Shown: in pieces, positions 23,761 to 31,999 of the stretch
Layout: every line of letters starts with the position of its first letter
Position numbering within the stretch: the stretch's first letter is position 1
Assembly: GCA_964510205.1 (NCBI GenBank)
Contig: CAZEBW010000011.1
Span: forward strand, 9,251 to 73,250
Reading direction: 5' to 3'
Length of the DNA: 64,000 nucleotides
Origin: CAZEBW01 sp964510205
Lineage (GTDB): Bacteria > Chloroflexota > Anaerolineae > VGOG01
The notes under the pieces: generated by a model
What the model saw: the letters and a program-made list of their open reading frames with translations, nothing else
What the model was told of the DNA's origin: nothing
Database searches by the model: none
Translations under genes and position numbers: made by a program

Positions 23761-25077
23761 GGCTTCGCCTTGATCAGGTGTCATGCCGCGGTAATCACGC
23801 AGCGTACCATCCATCACTATCAGCGGCACCTCCAGCAGATCGAGCTGGCGGTCTTGCTCCACGTCAAAAGGCTGAAAGGGATGGCAGGTACCACAACGAA
23901 AGCCCTCGTGATCAGCATAAGTCATCGTCGAGTCATAAGACAATCCTACCTGTTCCCAATGTCGCCAGGTATTGGGAACTCGAAAACGCAAATAATGCTG
24001 CCGGCCACCATACCGTGTCTCCCCCAAGATAGCATCCAGGCGTGCCTTCTCCCACGCGAGCTTTTCTGGGTTATCGAAGGTCTCATAACCGGCGTGCAAG
24101 CCGACCTCGAAACCTCGTTCGCGCAGGTCTTCGATGCAGCGCCTGAGCAACGGCGAGGCCGGATCATACTGGTTGGCAAAAGGGCCAGGTTCAGCAGCCA
24201 TGAAATAGAAAGCGTTACTGTTAATGCCGTGCTGCTGGGATAACTCCGCTAAATCGTAAATTCCCTGGAAATAACTGGCCCGCTGAGGCGACAGGGTTTC
24301 GGTGATGGCTTCAAGGCCGGTCTGCCAGGCGCACCTGAGACTGCGGCGTTTGAGCAGATCCCCAACGAAGGTGCGGATGGCTTGATACGGATTGTCGAAA
24401 CGACGGACGTGATCTATATCGTGGCTGAGCTTGACGGTAAAGCGGCGCGTTTGGGGTTGCCAGCCTGGCAGCAGTACTTTCAGCCACTGGCGCAGGATCA
24501 GGGCGTATTCATCCACAATCGGCCGATCCAGAAATCTTTGCTTATAGGCTACGCTGGCCGTAGCGGGAAAGCGCTCGTGCTGGTCACGGGCCGGCATCAC
24601 TGTCTCCTCCCAACGGGAGAGCATAAAGAAGGCAGCGGCAGTGATGTCGGCGTAGAATACCACAATGCCATCCGGGCGCAACTCAGCGAAGGGCTTGCAG
24701 CCGTCTTCGTATCCTTCGCCCCAGAATAGTACTGGAATTGGATCATCGAAGGGCAGTTGGGCACCTCGGGGCGCGACTTCATTGGCTGGCAGCCAGTCCA
24801 AGCCGCGCGGCGCACGTTCCAACAAGGCCCACCAAGCAGCATCGCTACACGGCACAACAATGATACCTGGGCGATTAGGGTGAACTTGATCGGGTTTGGC
24901 GTAATGCACAGGAACTCCTAACCCCTCGAGGCCAGTGCCCTGCGGGTCGCCTCCTGTTACGCCCGCTCGCTGGGCCAGTTGACGCCAGGTGTACTCAACA
25001 GCAGTCTCTGTCAATATGGGCAGAAGCCGGTTCACAGTCACCAATTCAACGCTTCCCAAACGCCTTGGGCAAAACAC
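23581..25077 (-). CDS. Polysaccharide deacetylase-like protein (NodB-type fold)
   Basis: A 498-residue protein whose second half has the carbohydrate esterase 4-like core: KLSHDIDHVRR (metal-binding Asp-His), ANQYDPASPLLRRCIEDLRE, GFEVGLHAGYETFDN (metal His) and GCHPFQPFDVE-like CGTCHPFQPFDV. The N-terminal 200 residues match the accessory domain of long bacterial deacetylases (GIIVVPCSDAAWWALLE). It probably removes acetyl groups from the surface glycan. The start is uncertain: a GTG at 25077, or later GTG codons, without a good ribosome site. The last 17 residues (from DRGTRAGTGAAV back) come from readthrough into the duplicated 3' unit, so the C-terminus is not native. Confidence 0.78.
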   Translation of the reverse strand: MFCPRRLGSVELVTVNRLLPILTETAVEYTWRQLAQRAGVTGGDPQGTGLEGLGVPVHYAKPDQVHPNRPGIIVVPCSDAAWWALLERAPRGLDWLPANEVAPRGAQLPFDDPIPVLFWGEGYEDGCKPFAELRPDGIVVFYADITAAAFFMLSRWEETVMPARDQHERFPATASVAYKQRFLDRPIVDEYALILRQWLKVLLPGWQPQTRRFTVKLSHDIDHVRRFDNPYQAIRTFVGDLLKRRSLRCAWQTGLEAITETLSPQRASYFQGIYDLAELSQQHGINSNAFYFMAAEPGPFANQYDPASPLLRRCIEDLRERGFEVGLHAGYETFDNPEKLAWEKARLDAILGETRYGGRQHYLRFRVPNTWRHWEQVGLSYDSTMTYADHEGFRCGTCHPFQPFDVEQDRQLDLLEVPLIVMDGTLRDYRGMTPDQGEAHILELARRCQQVEGTFTLLWHNSSLDGEWRVWAEMYRRIVEMLAGMQDRGTRAGTGAAV

Positions 25078-25084
25078 CCACGGA

Positions 25085-26005
25085 TTATCGTCCCTGCGCT
25101 ATTCTCCGTAGAATTGCCTTGATATATTTCCGCGGACTTCTTTTCAGCAGATGGTAATACACGCCTATTCTTGAACCACTTGAAAACTCCCAGGTCAATC
25201 TACAGTCTACACAAGCAGGATCGTCACAGAAGAAAAAGGTCGGATCCTTAGATAGTATTTCCAATTCCACGTCCAATGTTTTCCTCATATCAGTAATCTT
25301 GCTTTCCGCATGACCAACCTTTCCCTCACTCAGTATCGCTCCCGCCTCCCGATATAGAGGGATGAAGTTGATCAGTCCTTTTGCACATGCCCCAGACCAA
25401 TTCCTTTCAAATGTGACAATCTCGCCTTTCTCGTTGCGATAGTTCACACCAGCTCGTGGCCGCTTCTGGTGAAAACCTAGCGCCCCGATTGCCACGTGCG
25501 TTGTACCCACGCCCACCACCTTTTCATCCGTACCGAGCTTCAAATTCCGCCCTCCTATTTCACACATAACGCGCAGCACATCGTATGCGTAACTGTCTGG
25601 GGTGTGGTTTTGCGTCAACTCTTCGGCCATAGCGCCAATGGCCACAAACTTTTGTACTGGATGCAGGCTGCGGAAAGCGTTGGGGTATTTTATCATCGCA
25701 TTGGCAACGGCACCCGCATAGGATGGGGTCCAACGACCGCTGATTTTCTCAGCGTTTTCCCTGCTCAATGGCAACGGATACACGCGGACAAAGGAATCCG
25801 TGACAATAGTACCCTCTGGACCGACCACCTCCAATAATGCATCAATCAGGGTGTTTGGCCCTCCCTCCACATACCCTACTGACTTGAGCGAGACCTTGAC
25901 ATTCAATAGGTCTCCAGCCCGCACACCAAGGCTCTTCAAGTCAGCGACAAGGTGATCCTTGGTAATCGTTTCGCCTCTGTCTTGGACTCTATTATTGGAA
26001 GCCAT
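25085..26005 (-). CDS. AAC(3)-fold N-acetyltransferase-like protein
   Basis: A 306-residue member of the aminoglycoside 3-N-acetyltransferase (antibiotic_NAT) fold family, acyl-CoA dependent. It has VKVSLKSVGYVEGGPNTLID, LLEVVGPEGTIVTDSFVRVY and FRSLHPVQKFVAIG, which aligns with the conserved HP substrate loop, and then VGVGTTHVAIGALG. A C-terminal FFFCDDPACVDCRLTWEF may bind metal through two Cys pairs. Given its place among glycan genes, I infer that it acylates an amino sugar rather than giving drug resistance. It starts at an ATG with a purine-rich site upstream. It is followed by the deacetylase eight bases later. Confidence 0.78.
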   Translation of the reverse strand: MASNNRVQDRGETITKDHLVADLKSLGVRAGDLLNVKVSLKSVGYVEGGPNTLIDALLEVVGPEGTIVTDSFVRVYPLPLSRENAEKISGRWTPSYAGAVANAMIKYPNAFRSLHPVQKFVAIGAMAEELTQNHTPDSYAYDVLRVMCEIGGRNLKLGTDEKVVGVGTTHVAIGALGFHQKRPRAGVNYRNEKGEIVTFERNWSGACAKGLINFIPLYREAGAILSEGKVGHAESKITDMRKTLDVELEILSKDPTFFFCDDPACVDCRLTWEFSSGSRIGVYYHLLKRSPRKYIKAILRRIAQGR

Positions 26006-26041
26006 CTCTACCCTCTGATATTCTTCACTCTGTTGTCGAAA

Positions 26042-26953
26042 TCAGAATCCACGGAATTCTTCAAACGCCTTGATAGCATTATACCTTCTCAAAAGATTCT
26101 TGTGACGCTTGAGTGTAGGAGGAGAGATGAAGACACCACGAGATACTGCAATACCCCGATCGCTGGCGACCGCCTCCTCTGCGAGTTTCACCATTTCCCT
26201 AGCTTCTTCTACCTTGGTCTCCGCCGGTGTATACATCTCCCGAGCGATGTCAATCTGACGAGGAGTCATGACCAACATGCCTTCATAACCAAGCTCCTTT
26301 GCTTGAGCAATGTGTGTTCTCAAGCCTTCGTCATCGTGAACTTGGACATATGGAGTATCAATAGCCGCAATTCCTGCCGCCCGAGCAGCCATTGATATAA
26401 TATGCCGAGGGCAAAGAATAGGCCTTCCGCCAGGCCCGTGAGAACCTTCCATATCCGCAAGGAAATCCTCACTGCCAAATAGGAGACCAACCACCCGGGG
26501 CGAGGCGGTAGCGATCTCGTAGGCATTTAGAATCGACTCTGGAGTCTCCATGAGGACGATAATGTCAAAATGACCATGCTCTAGACCCAGCACTTGCTCT
26601 TTGAGTGTCAGTTGAGCATCAAACGCCTTAACATCGTCAGCAAGGTAAGCCTTGGGATAGACAAATCCGTCAATCTCCTTACACGCTACCTGATCCAGAT
26701 CCAACAAAGTCAGGCCGCTTTCCATCGGGTTAATGCGAACCATCACTGGATACTTGCTATTCAGGTGTTTAGTCGCACACTCTACTATGTTATTCCTGGC
26801 AAACCCTTTTTTGCTCTCAGGAACGGCATCTTCAAGATCCAGCACAATACAATCCGCATCAGAAGTAAACGCTTTCTGGAGGTACCTGTCAATGTGACCG
26901 GCAGTGAACAGTACCGTTCTTAGAATCCATGGGCCGGGATACGGTTTAGTCAT
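26042..26953 (-). CDS. CitE-like HpcH/HpaI-family CoA ester lyase
   Basis: A 303-residue TIM-barrel enzyme of the citrate lyase beta/malyl-CoA lyase family. It shows LFTAGHIDRYLQKAFTSDAD, IVLDLEDAVPESKK (metal-binding acid), VMVRINPMESG, DGFVYPKA and VLMETPESILNAYEIATASP. The late segment GYEGMLVMTPRQIDIAREMY fits the family's G-x-x-G-K-x-x-I-H-P-x-Q loop only loosely, so substrate use may differ. The expected reaction is reversible cleavage or formation of a beta-hydroxyacyl-CoA. The start overlaps the MaoC stop by one base (TGATG). Finding it in a polysaccharide locus is unusual. Confidence 0.82.
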   Translation of the reverse strand: MTKPYPGPWILRTVLFTAGHIDRYLQKAFTSDADCIVLDLEDAVPESKKGFARNNIVECATKHLNSKYPVMVRINPMESGLTLLDLDQVACKEIDGFVYPKAYLADDVKAFDAQLTLKEQVLGLEHGHFDIIVLMETPESILNAYEIATASPRVVGLLFGSEDFLADMEGSHGPGGRPILCPRHIISMAARAAGIAAIDTPYVQVHDDEGLRTHIAQAKELGYEGMLVMTPRQIDIAREMYTPAETKVEEAREMVKLAEEAVASDRGIAVSRGVFISPPTLKRHKNLLRRYNAIKAFEEFRGF

Positions 26954-27432
26954 CAGAGCGCCTCCTTTGGTCTTCGTGGAATAAGGACTGAACGTTGAAA
27001 CGTCAAAACCAACTCACGATTTTGGTTATAGGCTCGGGTCTCAACCCTGACTATACCGCGATCGGGCTTGGACCTGGACGGCCGTACTGAGAGCACGGTC
27101 GTTTCAGCATATATGGTGTCGCCAATGAAGACAGGTCCCTCGTGCTTTACCTCATGATAAGACAGGTTGGCAATGGCCTTGCCACTCACATCGCGAACCG
27201 TCATCCCAACGATCAACGAGAATACCAGCGGCCCAACAACCAGAACCTTGCCGTGCTGGGCTGCCCTAGCGTACTCGATGTCTAAATGGACAGGGTGATG
27301 GTTCATAGTGATGAGGCAAAATAGATTATTGTCACTCTCGGTAATCGTTTTGCCGGGCCAATGGATGTATACGTCGCCTTGTTCAAAGTCTTCGAAGTAT
27401 CTACCAAATTGTAATGCCTTATTTATTGCCAT
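26953..27432 (-). CDS. MaoC-family (hot-dog) dehydratase
   Basis: A 159-residue hot-dog fold hydratase. The catalytic region is NLFCLITMNHHPVHLDIEYA, with the Asn/Asp-His type hydratase motif, then GPLVFSLIVGMTVRDVSG and VFIGDTIYAETTVLSVRPSR. It resembles mesaconyl-CoA or beta-methylmalyl-CoA hydratases, which work with CitE-like lyases, and it is translationally coupled to one here. The pair would convert an unsaturated acyl-CoA to a hydroxyacyl-CoA and cleave it, or the reverse. The CoA ester is not identifiable from sequence. A second MaoC gene lies at 42488. Confidence 0.83.
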   Translation of the reverse strand: MAINKALQFGRYFEDFEQGDVYIHWPGKTITESDNNLFCLITMNHHPVHLDIEYARAAQHGKVLVVGPLVFSLIVGMTVRDVSGKAIANLSYHEVKHEGPVFIGDTIYAETTVLSVRPSRSKPDRGIVRVETRAYNQNRELVLTFQRSVLIPRRPKEAL

Positions 27433-27483
27433 CGCTCAATGCCTCCTGTATGCGAATAAACGCAGGAAGGCTTTTATGCCTCC

Positions 27484-29019
27484 CTACTTCCTCCCAACAG
27501 AATTCGAGTGAACTCGTTTGTTCTGAATCCCCACACTGCCAAGAACACGACGTATCTGCGGATCACTCTTGAACACATACAGTGAGTATATCCCAAGAAT
27601 AGTACACGCCATTCCCACCAGGATTACTGAATGCACACCAAGAGATTTCACAATAGTCAGAAAAACACCAACGGGAATGAATAAGATAAAAGTGGAAAGC
27701 AGAATCCCACCACTCCTAGACCATGGCACACCAGAGGCAGCCAGGAGTACCAAGTTGAGACCACCATACGTAAGAAACCCTGATACGGCAAACAAGATTA
27801 GCGCTACATGGACATTTCCCAACAAACCACCTATCCAGAGTGAGACAAGTCGCATGGTAAAGGTAAAGATGTTGAAAATGAGACCATATTCTTGCTTCTC
27901 AAGCACGCTTACCAGTGTAAACAGTGGCGATGAGATGAACCAGAAGAACATCCAAATACTCAGAATCTGGACATATACACCAGCTTCTGCCCAATTATCG
28001 CCGAGAACAACGACAAAGATATCTCGTCCAATAAACGTCAGCAATAGCATAGGAAACAATCCCAGCGTGACGAGACGCTGAAAGGTGCTCTCCACCACAG
28101 CAGAAAGTGTACCATCTACTTTCGCTTCAGCAGCACGCTGAAAAAAGACCTGCGCAATGGCACTACCAATCAGGCTCATTGGCAAACGGAGCAGACGGGT
28201 GCCTAGAGAATAATAGCCAACTACCTCGGAAGAGAAAAACGCCATTAGAAGAAAAACAGGCATATGCCATGAAATACTGTTCAACAGTGCAGACCATGTA
28301 CTGTACAAAGGGAATTTGCGGTGCTGCTTGAGCCCTAGAACCATATCCCGCCAACTGATACTGTGCCGAAACAATGATTTGTCGTCCCGCCAAATCTGCC
28401 CACTCAGCACCAGTGTAGACGCCACCGAACCAATGACACCTGCGCTGATCAAGCTACCCCCAGTCACATAACCGGCATAGCCAGCACCAAGTTGTACAAT
28501 ACTTGTAGTCACTGAACTAGTGACGCGAGCGATGGACAAACGGCCAAAATGTCCCGTGCGGGAGTTCCAGTAATTCAAAGCCTGGAACACACCCGCCACA
28601 AACACGGCCAACGGCACCAACCAAAGATACGATCCCAGTTCGGGCACACTTAGCCAGTGCACCAATGATTGCCGTCCCAGCCAAACCGTCAGCCCCGTTA
28701 AGCTACTGACAAGAACAACAAATCCCAAACTGACACTCAACAGATTAGCAGCCTTCTCGTCACTCTCAGGCAGCATAATTGAGGCTTCGTAGCGCATACA
28801 GACAATCACACTGATAATACTGGTGATGGAAGCAAACAGAGCCGACAAACCAAAAGCCTCAGGCGCATACAACCGAGTCAGAAGCGGTGCCACCAGTATG
28901 CCCAACACCTGAGCGAACGTGGTGCCGCCTACCAGTTTCAAAACGTCACCGGCAAAGCTGGCCTTCCTACGACTGTGGGTAGAGGTTACCGGTTCAGCAA
29001 TGATTTCACTCTCAGCCAA
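27484..29019 (-). CDS. Wzx-like polysaccharide flippase (MOP superfamily)
   Basis: A 511-residue membrane protein with about twelve to fourteen helices and the N-terminal pattern of the MOP flippase family: LKLVGGTTFAQVLGILVAPL, then LTRLYAPEAFGLSALFASI. It would move the undecaprenyl-linked repeat unit from the inner to the outer face of the membrane. The start is TTG at 29019, with AGGAG five to six bases upstream; the wecB-like gene stops two bases before. It sits at the end of the wbp-like sugar operon and works with the WecA-like initiator and the ligase/polymerase in a Wzx-dependent route. Confidence 0.87.
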   Translation of the reverse strand: MAESEIIAEPVTSTHSRRKASFAGDVLKLVGGTTFAQVLGILVAPLLTRLYAPEAFGLSALFASITSIISVIVCMRYEASIMLPESDEKAANLLSVSLGFVVLVSSLTGLTVWLGRQSLVHWLSVPELGSYLWLVPLAVFVAGVFQALNYWNSRTGHFGRLSIARVTSSVTTSIVQLGAGYAGYVTGGSLISAGVIGSVASTLVLSGQIWRDDKSLFRHSISWRDMVLGLKQHRKFPLYSTWSALLNSISWHMPVFLLMAFFSSEVVGYYSLGTRLLRLPMSLIGSAIAQVFFQRAAEAKVDGTLSAVVESTFQRLVTLGLFPMLLLTFIGRDIFVVVLGDNWAEAGVYVQILSIWMFFWFISSPLFTLVSVLEKQEYGLIFNIFTFTMRLVSLWIGGLLGNVHVALILFAVSGFLTYGGLNLVLLAASGVPWSRSGGILLSTFILFIPVGVFLTIVKSLGVHSVILVGMACTILGIYSLYVFKSDPQIRRVLGSVGIQNKRVHSNSVGRK

Positions 29020-29020
29020 G

Positions 29021-30112
29021 TTAACTCCTGTTGCTCAAGGTGGAAACACAACGCTCTGCTGCACACCCAGTCCCATAGACCATAGGCCGCGCTGCCGGCG
29101 GGCGGAAGGTCCGCACTGCTTCTGCAATCTGCCGCACGTTTGCACCAGCCAATAGGTTCCATCCAGCCTCTACCGTCTCCACCCACTCGGTCTCGGGCCG
29201 CAAGGTCACGCACGGCACGCCAAAGAAGTATGCCTCCTTCTGCATACCTCCAGAGTCCGTCAGAATCATTCGGGCATGCTGCTCTAGCATCAGCATATCC
29301 AGGTAGCCCACCGGCTCAATCAATTTCACGTTCCACGTTTCACTTTTCACGTTCGACAGGCCGAATTCAGCCATCTGCTGGCGAGTACGGGGGTGGACAG
29401 GGAAGATTATAGGCTCCTCGATTTTGGCAAAGGCAGACAGGATGTTGCGCAGGTTCTCGGGGTTGTCCGTGTTGTAGGGCCGATGGACAGTTGCCAACAG
29501 ATAGCTTTTCGGCTTCAAGTCCAAATCTTGCAGGATCGTCGAGCGCTGGCGGGCAATCTCGGCAAACTGCAAAACTGCATCATACATCGTGTCGCCCACC
29601 AGGTGCACGCCGACGCGATGGTCTTTATCGCACGTAATCCCTTCCCTGGCCAAGTTGTCCACCGCCGTTTGGGTGGGGCAGAAGAGCAGGTCGGCACAGT
29701 GATCAGTGAGAACCCGGTTGTGCTCCTCAGGCATCTCCCTATTGAAGGAGCGCAGGCCCGCCTCCACGTGGGCCAGCAGGATGCACAACTTGCAGGCCGC
29801 CAGCGCTCCAGCCAGGGTGGAGTTGGTGTCGCCGTAGACCAGCACCCAATCAGGCTTCTCGGCCAATAGTACCTCTTCAATCCGTATCAGCATCTGCCCC
29901 GTCTGCCAGCCGTGGGAGCCAGAGCCAACCCCCAGGTTGTAGTCCGGCTCTGGCATGTCCAGTTCTCGAAAGAACACCGCCGACATCTCGTCGTCGTAGT
30001 GCTGGCCGGTGTGCACCAATATCTCAGTATGCCCGGCGGCCCGCAAGGCTTTCCCCACCGGCGCGGCTTTGATGAATTGGGGGCGAGCACCGACAATGGA
30101 GACAACCTTCAT
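29021..30112 (-). CDS. UDP-HexNAc 2-epimerase (WecB/WbpI family)
   Basis: Nonhydrolysing 2-epimerase of 363 residues, which inverts C2 of a UDP-N-acetyl sugar by an elimination route. Family marks are VVSIVGARPQFIKAAPVGKA, HTGQHYDDEMS, YGDTNSTLAGALAA, HVEAGLRSFNREMPEEHNR, TVHRPYNTDNPENL and LTDSGGMQKEAYFFGVPCVT. The neighbours are WbpB-, WbpD- and WbpE-like genes, so the expected substrate is UDP-2,3-diacetamido-2,3-dideoxy-glucuronate (WbpI role) rather than plain UDP-GlcNAc. Residues coding SNVKSETWNVK come from an in-frame dispersed repeat (29323-29355). The start overlaps the aminotransferase stop (ATGA). Confidence 0.9.
   Translation of the reverse strand: MKVVSIVGARPQFIKAAPVGKALRAAGHTEILVHTGQHYDDEMSAVFFRELDMPEPDYNLGVGSGSHGWQTGQMLIRIEEVLLAEKPDWVLVYGDTNSTLAGALAACKLCILLAHVEAGLRSFNREMPEEHNRVLTDHCADLLFCPTQTAVDNLAREGITCDKDHRVGVHLVGDTMYDAVLQFAEIARQRSTILQDLDLKPKSYLLATVHRPYNTDNPENLRNILSAFAKIEEPIIFPVHPRTRQQMAEFGLSNVKSETWNVKLIEPVGYLDMLMLEQHARMILTDSGGMQKEAYFFGVPCVTLRPETEWVETVEAGWNLLAGANVRQIAEAVRTFRPPAARPMVYGTGCAAERCVSTLSNRS
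29323..29355. repeat. TCACGTTTCACG-type repeat in the 2-epimerase gene
   Basis: Tandem variants of TTTCACGTTCCACG are read in frame as the insert SNVKSETWNVK. The same family is found at 35908-35943, 52952-52982 and 58644-58698. Confidence 0.75.
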
Positions 30113-31233
30113 CTGCTGTAAAACTCCCGAATGGCCTGAGCAACCTCTTGCTGCTGAGCCTCGGTTAACTCCGGATACATAGGCAACGAGAGCACCTCTC
30201 GGCTGGCCACCTCACTCACCAGCAGGCTGCCCTCTCCATAGCCCAGACCGGCATAGAGCCCCTGAAGGTGCAGGGGAACCGGATAATAGATCATCGTGCC
30301 AATCCCACGCTCCTTCAGATAAGCAGCCAGAGCATCCCGCTGTTCAGCCCTAATCGTGTATTGATGATAGACGTGATAGACATCGGGCGATTTGTAAGGC
30401 ATGGTCACCGGCAATCCGGCTAACAGTTCGTTGTATCGCTGTGCTACTTGCCGTCGCGCCTCGTTCCAGCCATCCAGGTACTTGAGCTTTACCCCCAGGA
30501 TGGCCGCCTGCAAGCTGTCCAAACGGCTGTTGAAGCCCAGCACCTCAGCATGGTATTTCCTCTTGCTGCCCTGCCGGCGCAGGACGTCAACCTTCTCCGC
30601 CAGCGCTGCATCATTGGTCACCACCATCCCCCCATCGCCATAGGCCCCCAGGTTCTTGGTGGGGTAAAAGCTCAGACAACCAGCATGGCCCATGCAGCCG
30701 ACCCGCCGGCCCTTGCTACGTCCTGAGCCTGTCGAAGGGTAGCGAGCACCTACAGCCTGGGCAGCGTCCTCAATCACGTACAACCCGTGCGCCTCCGCCA
30801 GTTCCATGATCGGGTCCATATCTGCTGGATGGCCGTACAGGTGCACTGGAACAATCGCCTTCGTGCGCTCCGTGATAGCCTCCTCGATGGCTGTTGGATC
30901 AATATTGTAGGTTCGGGGATCAATATCCACGAAGACCGCCCTGGCCCCGCAGTGGGAGATGGTGTTGGCCGTAGCGATGAAGGTGAAGGGTGTGGTGATC
31001 ACCTCGTCGCCCGGGCCGATGCCCAGCGCCGTCAGCGTCAGGCGCAGCGCATCCGTCCCCGAGGCCACCCCCACCCCATATTTGCAGCCGCAATAGGCGG
31101 CTACCTTCTGTTCCAGTTCCCGCACGGTTGGCCCCAGGATGAACTGCCCGCTCTCCAGCACCCCGGCCATGGCGGCGTCAATCTCGTCTTTGATGGATTC
31201 GTACTGTGCTTTCAGGTCGAGAATAGGGATCAC
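30109..31233 (-). CDS. DegT-family aminotransferase (WbpE-like)
   Basis: PLP-dependent aminotransferase of 374 residues. It includes YGVGVASGTDALRLTLTALG, GDEVITTPFTFIATANTI, VIEDAAQAVGARY and SFYPTKNLGAYGDGGMVVTN with the Schiff-base lysine, the typical WbpE/VioA pattern. Beside WbpB- and WbpD-like genes it should aminate UDP-3-keto-GlcNAcA to the 3-amino sugar. I choose the GTG at 31233 because AAGGAG lies six bases upstream; an upstream TTG has no such site. The eight residues PSTGSGRS (30717-30741) come from an in-frame dispersed repeat placed just after the PLP-aspartate segment. Confidence 0.9.
   Translation of the reverse strand: MIPILDLKAQYESIKDEIDAAMAGVLESGQFILGPTVRELEQKVAAYCGCKYGVGVASGTDALRLTLTALGIGPGDEVITTPFTFIATANTISHCGARAVFVDIDPRTYNIDPTAIEEAITERTKAIVPVHLYGHPADMDPIMELAEAHGLYVIEDAAQAVGARYPSTGSGRSKGRRVGCMGHAGCLSFYPTKNLGAYGDGGMVVTNDAALAEKVDVLRRQGSKRKYHAEVLGFNSRLDSLQAAILGVKLKYLDGWNEARRQVAQRYNELLAGLPVTMPYKSPDVYHVYHQYTIRAEQRDALAAYLKERGIGTMIYYPVPLHLQGLYAGLGYGEGSLLVSEVASREVLSLPMYPELTEAQQQEVAQAIREFYSR
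30717..30741. repeat. Dispersed repeat (GTCCTGAGCCTGTCGAAGGGT) in the aminotransferase gene
   Basis: A further copy of the TCCTGAGCC..CGAAGG family. It is read in frame as PSTGSGRS between ARY and KGRRVG of the WbpE-like protein, near the active-site half but outside the conserved motifs. Confidence 0.8.
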
Positions 31234-31345
31234 CCTTGTCTCCTTCACGCTATCTGGCGGCAATCATCTGCTACTCGTCACAGGCTTATTTATGCACACG
31301 GTTCCTTTGGCAAAATCGAGCTTGACCTGTGCTCCTGCTCCCCTG

Positions 31346-31573
31346 CTAAGCCGGGGCCATTTCGGCAAGCGAAGGCGTGAGCATGACCTCGAATTGAACC
31401 TTATGCCGCAACACTTCCGAGGCGTCCAGCACTTCAATGCCAAGCAACCTCCCCTGCCTGTCGAAATCAGCGTGTACGCCAGGCATCACGGTCTCAGTCT
31501 TTGCCGCCCTCTCCCCCGGAAGACCAAACCAGATATACAACAGATCCCGAACCGAATCGTATTCAATCTTCAT
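31346..31573 (-). CDS. DUF2283-family small protein
   Basis: A 75-residue protein beginning MKIEYDSVRDLLYIWF and continuing ADFDRQGRLLGIEVLDASEV, the two beta-hairpin signatures of DUF2283. Such proteins are usually found next to a DUF4258 protein, as here, where a damaged DUF4258 frame ends seven bases before its ATG. The arrangement is toxin-antitoxin-like, but that role is not established. It lies between the wbpE-like and wbpD-like genes on the same strand and may be transcribed with them. Confidence 0.8.
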   Translation of the reverse strand: MKIEYDSVRDLLYIWFGLPGERAAKTETVMPGVHADFDRQGRLLGIEVLDASEVLRHKVQFEVMLTPSLAEMAPA

Positions 31574-31579
31574 TTCAAC

Positions 31580-31885
31580 TTACCCCCTTGGGAAACCTCG
31601 CCCATACCGGGCCTTCGTCGTCAACAAGATAAGTCCCTCATCGGTCACTTTGTAGTACACCGTCACCTCTTTCTCATGATAGAATTGCCCTTCCCATTCT
31701 GCCTCATACCGGAACACCTTCACCCTACCCCGTGTACCGGGTTTGGCGTCAATAGCTTCCCAGCCCTCATTCAGAGCCTGTCCTGAGCCTGCCGAAGGGT
31801 TCGTTCAATCTCCCCCCGGGTAACGCCGCGCTGACGCATCCGTGCCCGTAGGTGGGGATGTAAGTCCGCCTGGCTGATCCGAACC
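31580..31885 (-). pseudogene. DUF4258-family gene, frame broken by a 26-base repeat
   Basis: The minus strand reads ISQADLHPHLRARMRQRG and VTRGEIERT, then a dispersed repeat (31797-31772), and then, in a shifted frame, NEGWEAIDAKPGTRGRVKVF and YHEKEVTVYYKVTDEGLILL to a TAA at 31582-31580. Both halves belong to one DUF4258-type protein. The insert is 26 bases, so the upstream frame ends at a stop made by the repeat (LRQAQDRL). I see no clear start codon; another repeat copy at 31905-31931 lies upstream. The DUF2283 partner is intact. Confidence 0.78.
31772..31797. repeat. Frame-breaking copy of the TCCTGAGCC..CGAAGG repeat
   Basis: The 26-base segment CAGAGCCTGTCCTGAGCCTG plus CCGAAG separates the two parts of the DUF4258 frame. 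Removing exactly this segment restores a continuous family-like protein. Confidence 0.8.
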
Positions 31886-31904
31886 CTTCCCCCCTTGCTC
31901 CCTT

Positions 31905-31998
31905 GCCTGTCCTGAGCCCAGTCGAAAGGCTCTCTCGCTTCCCTGCTCCCTTTCCCCTCTCCACCCTTCATCCTCCACCTTCCCTCTTCCCCTTTCCA
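31905..31998. repeat. Low-complexity repeat stretch upstream of the DUF4258 remnant
   Basis: It holds one copy of CCTGTCCTGAGCCCAGTCGAAAGG followed by C/T-rich direct repeats of the CTTTCCCCTCTCC type. No gene is visible. Confidence 0.6.
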
Positions 31999-31999
31999 C

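Noticed and set aside
25085..26005. Reading the AAC(3)-fold gene as an antibiotic resistance determinant
   Set aside because: The fold also includes sugar and other N-acyltransferases, and the gene is embedded in a glycan operon; no mobile resistance context is present.
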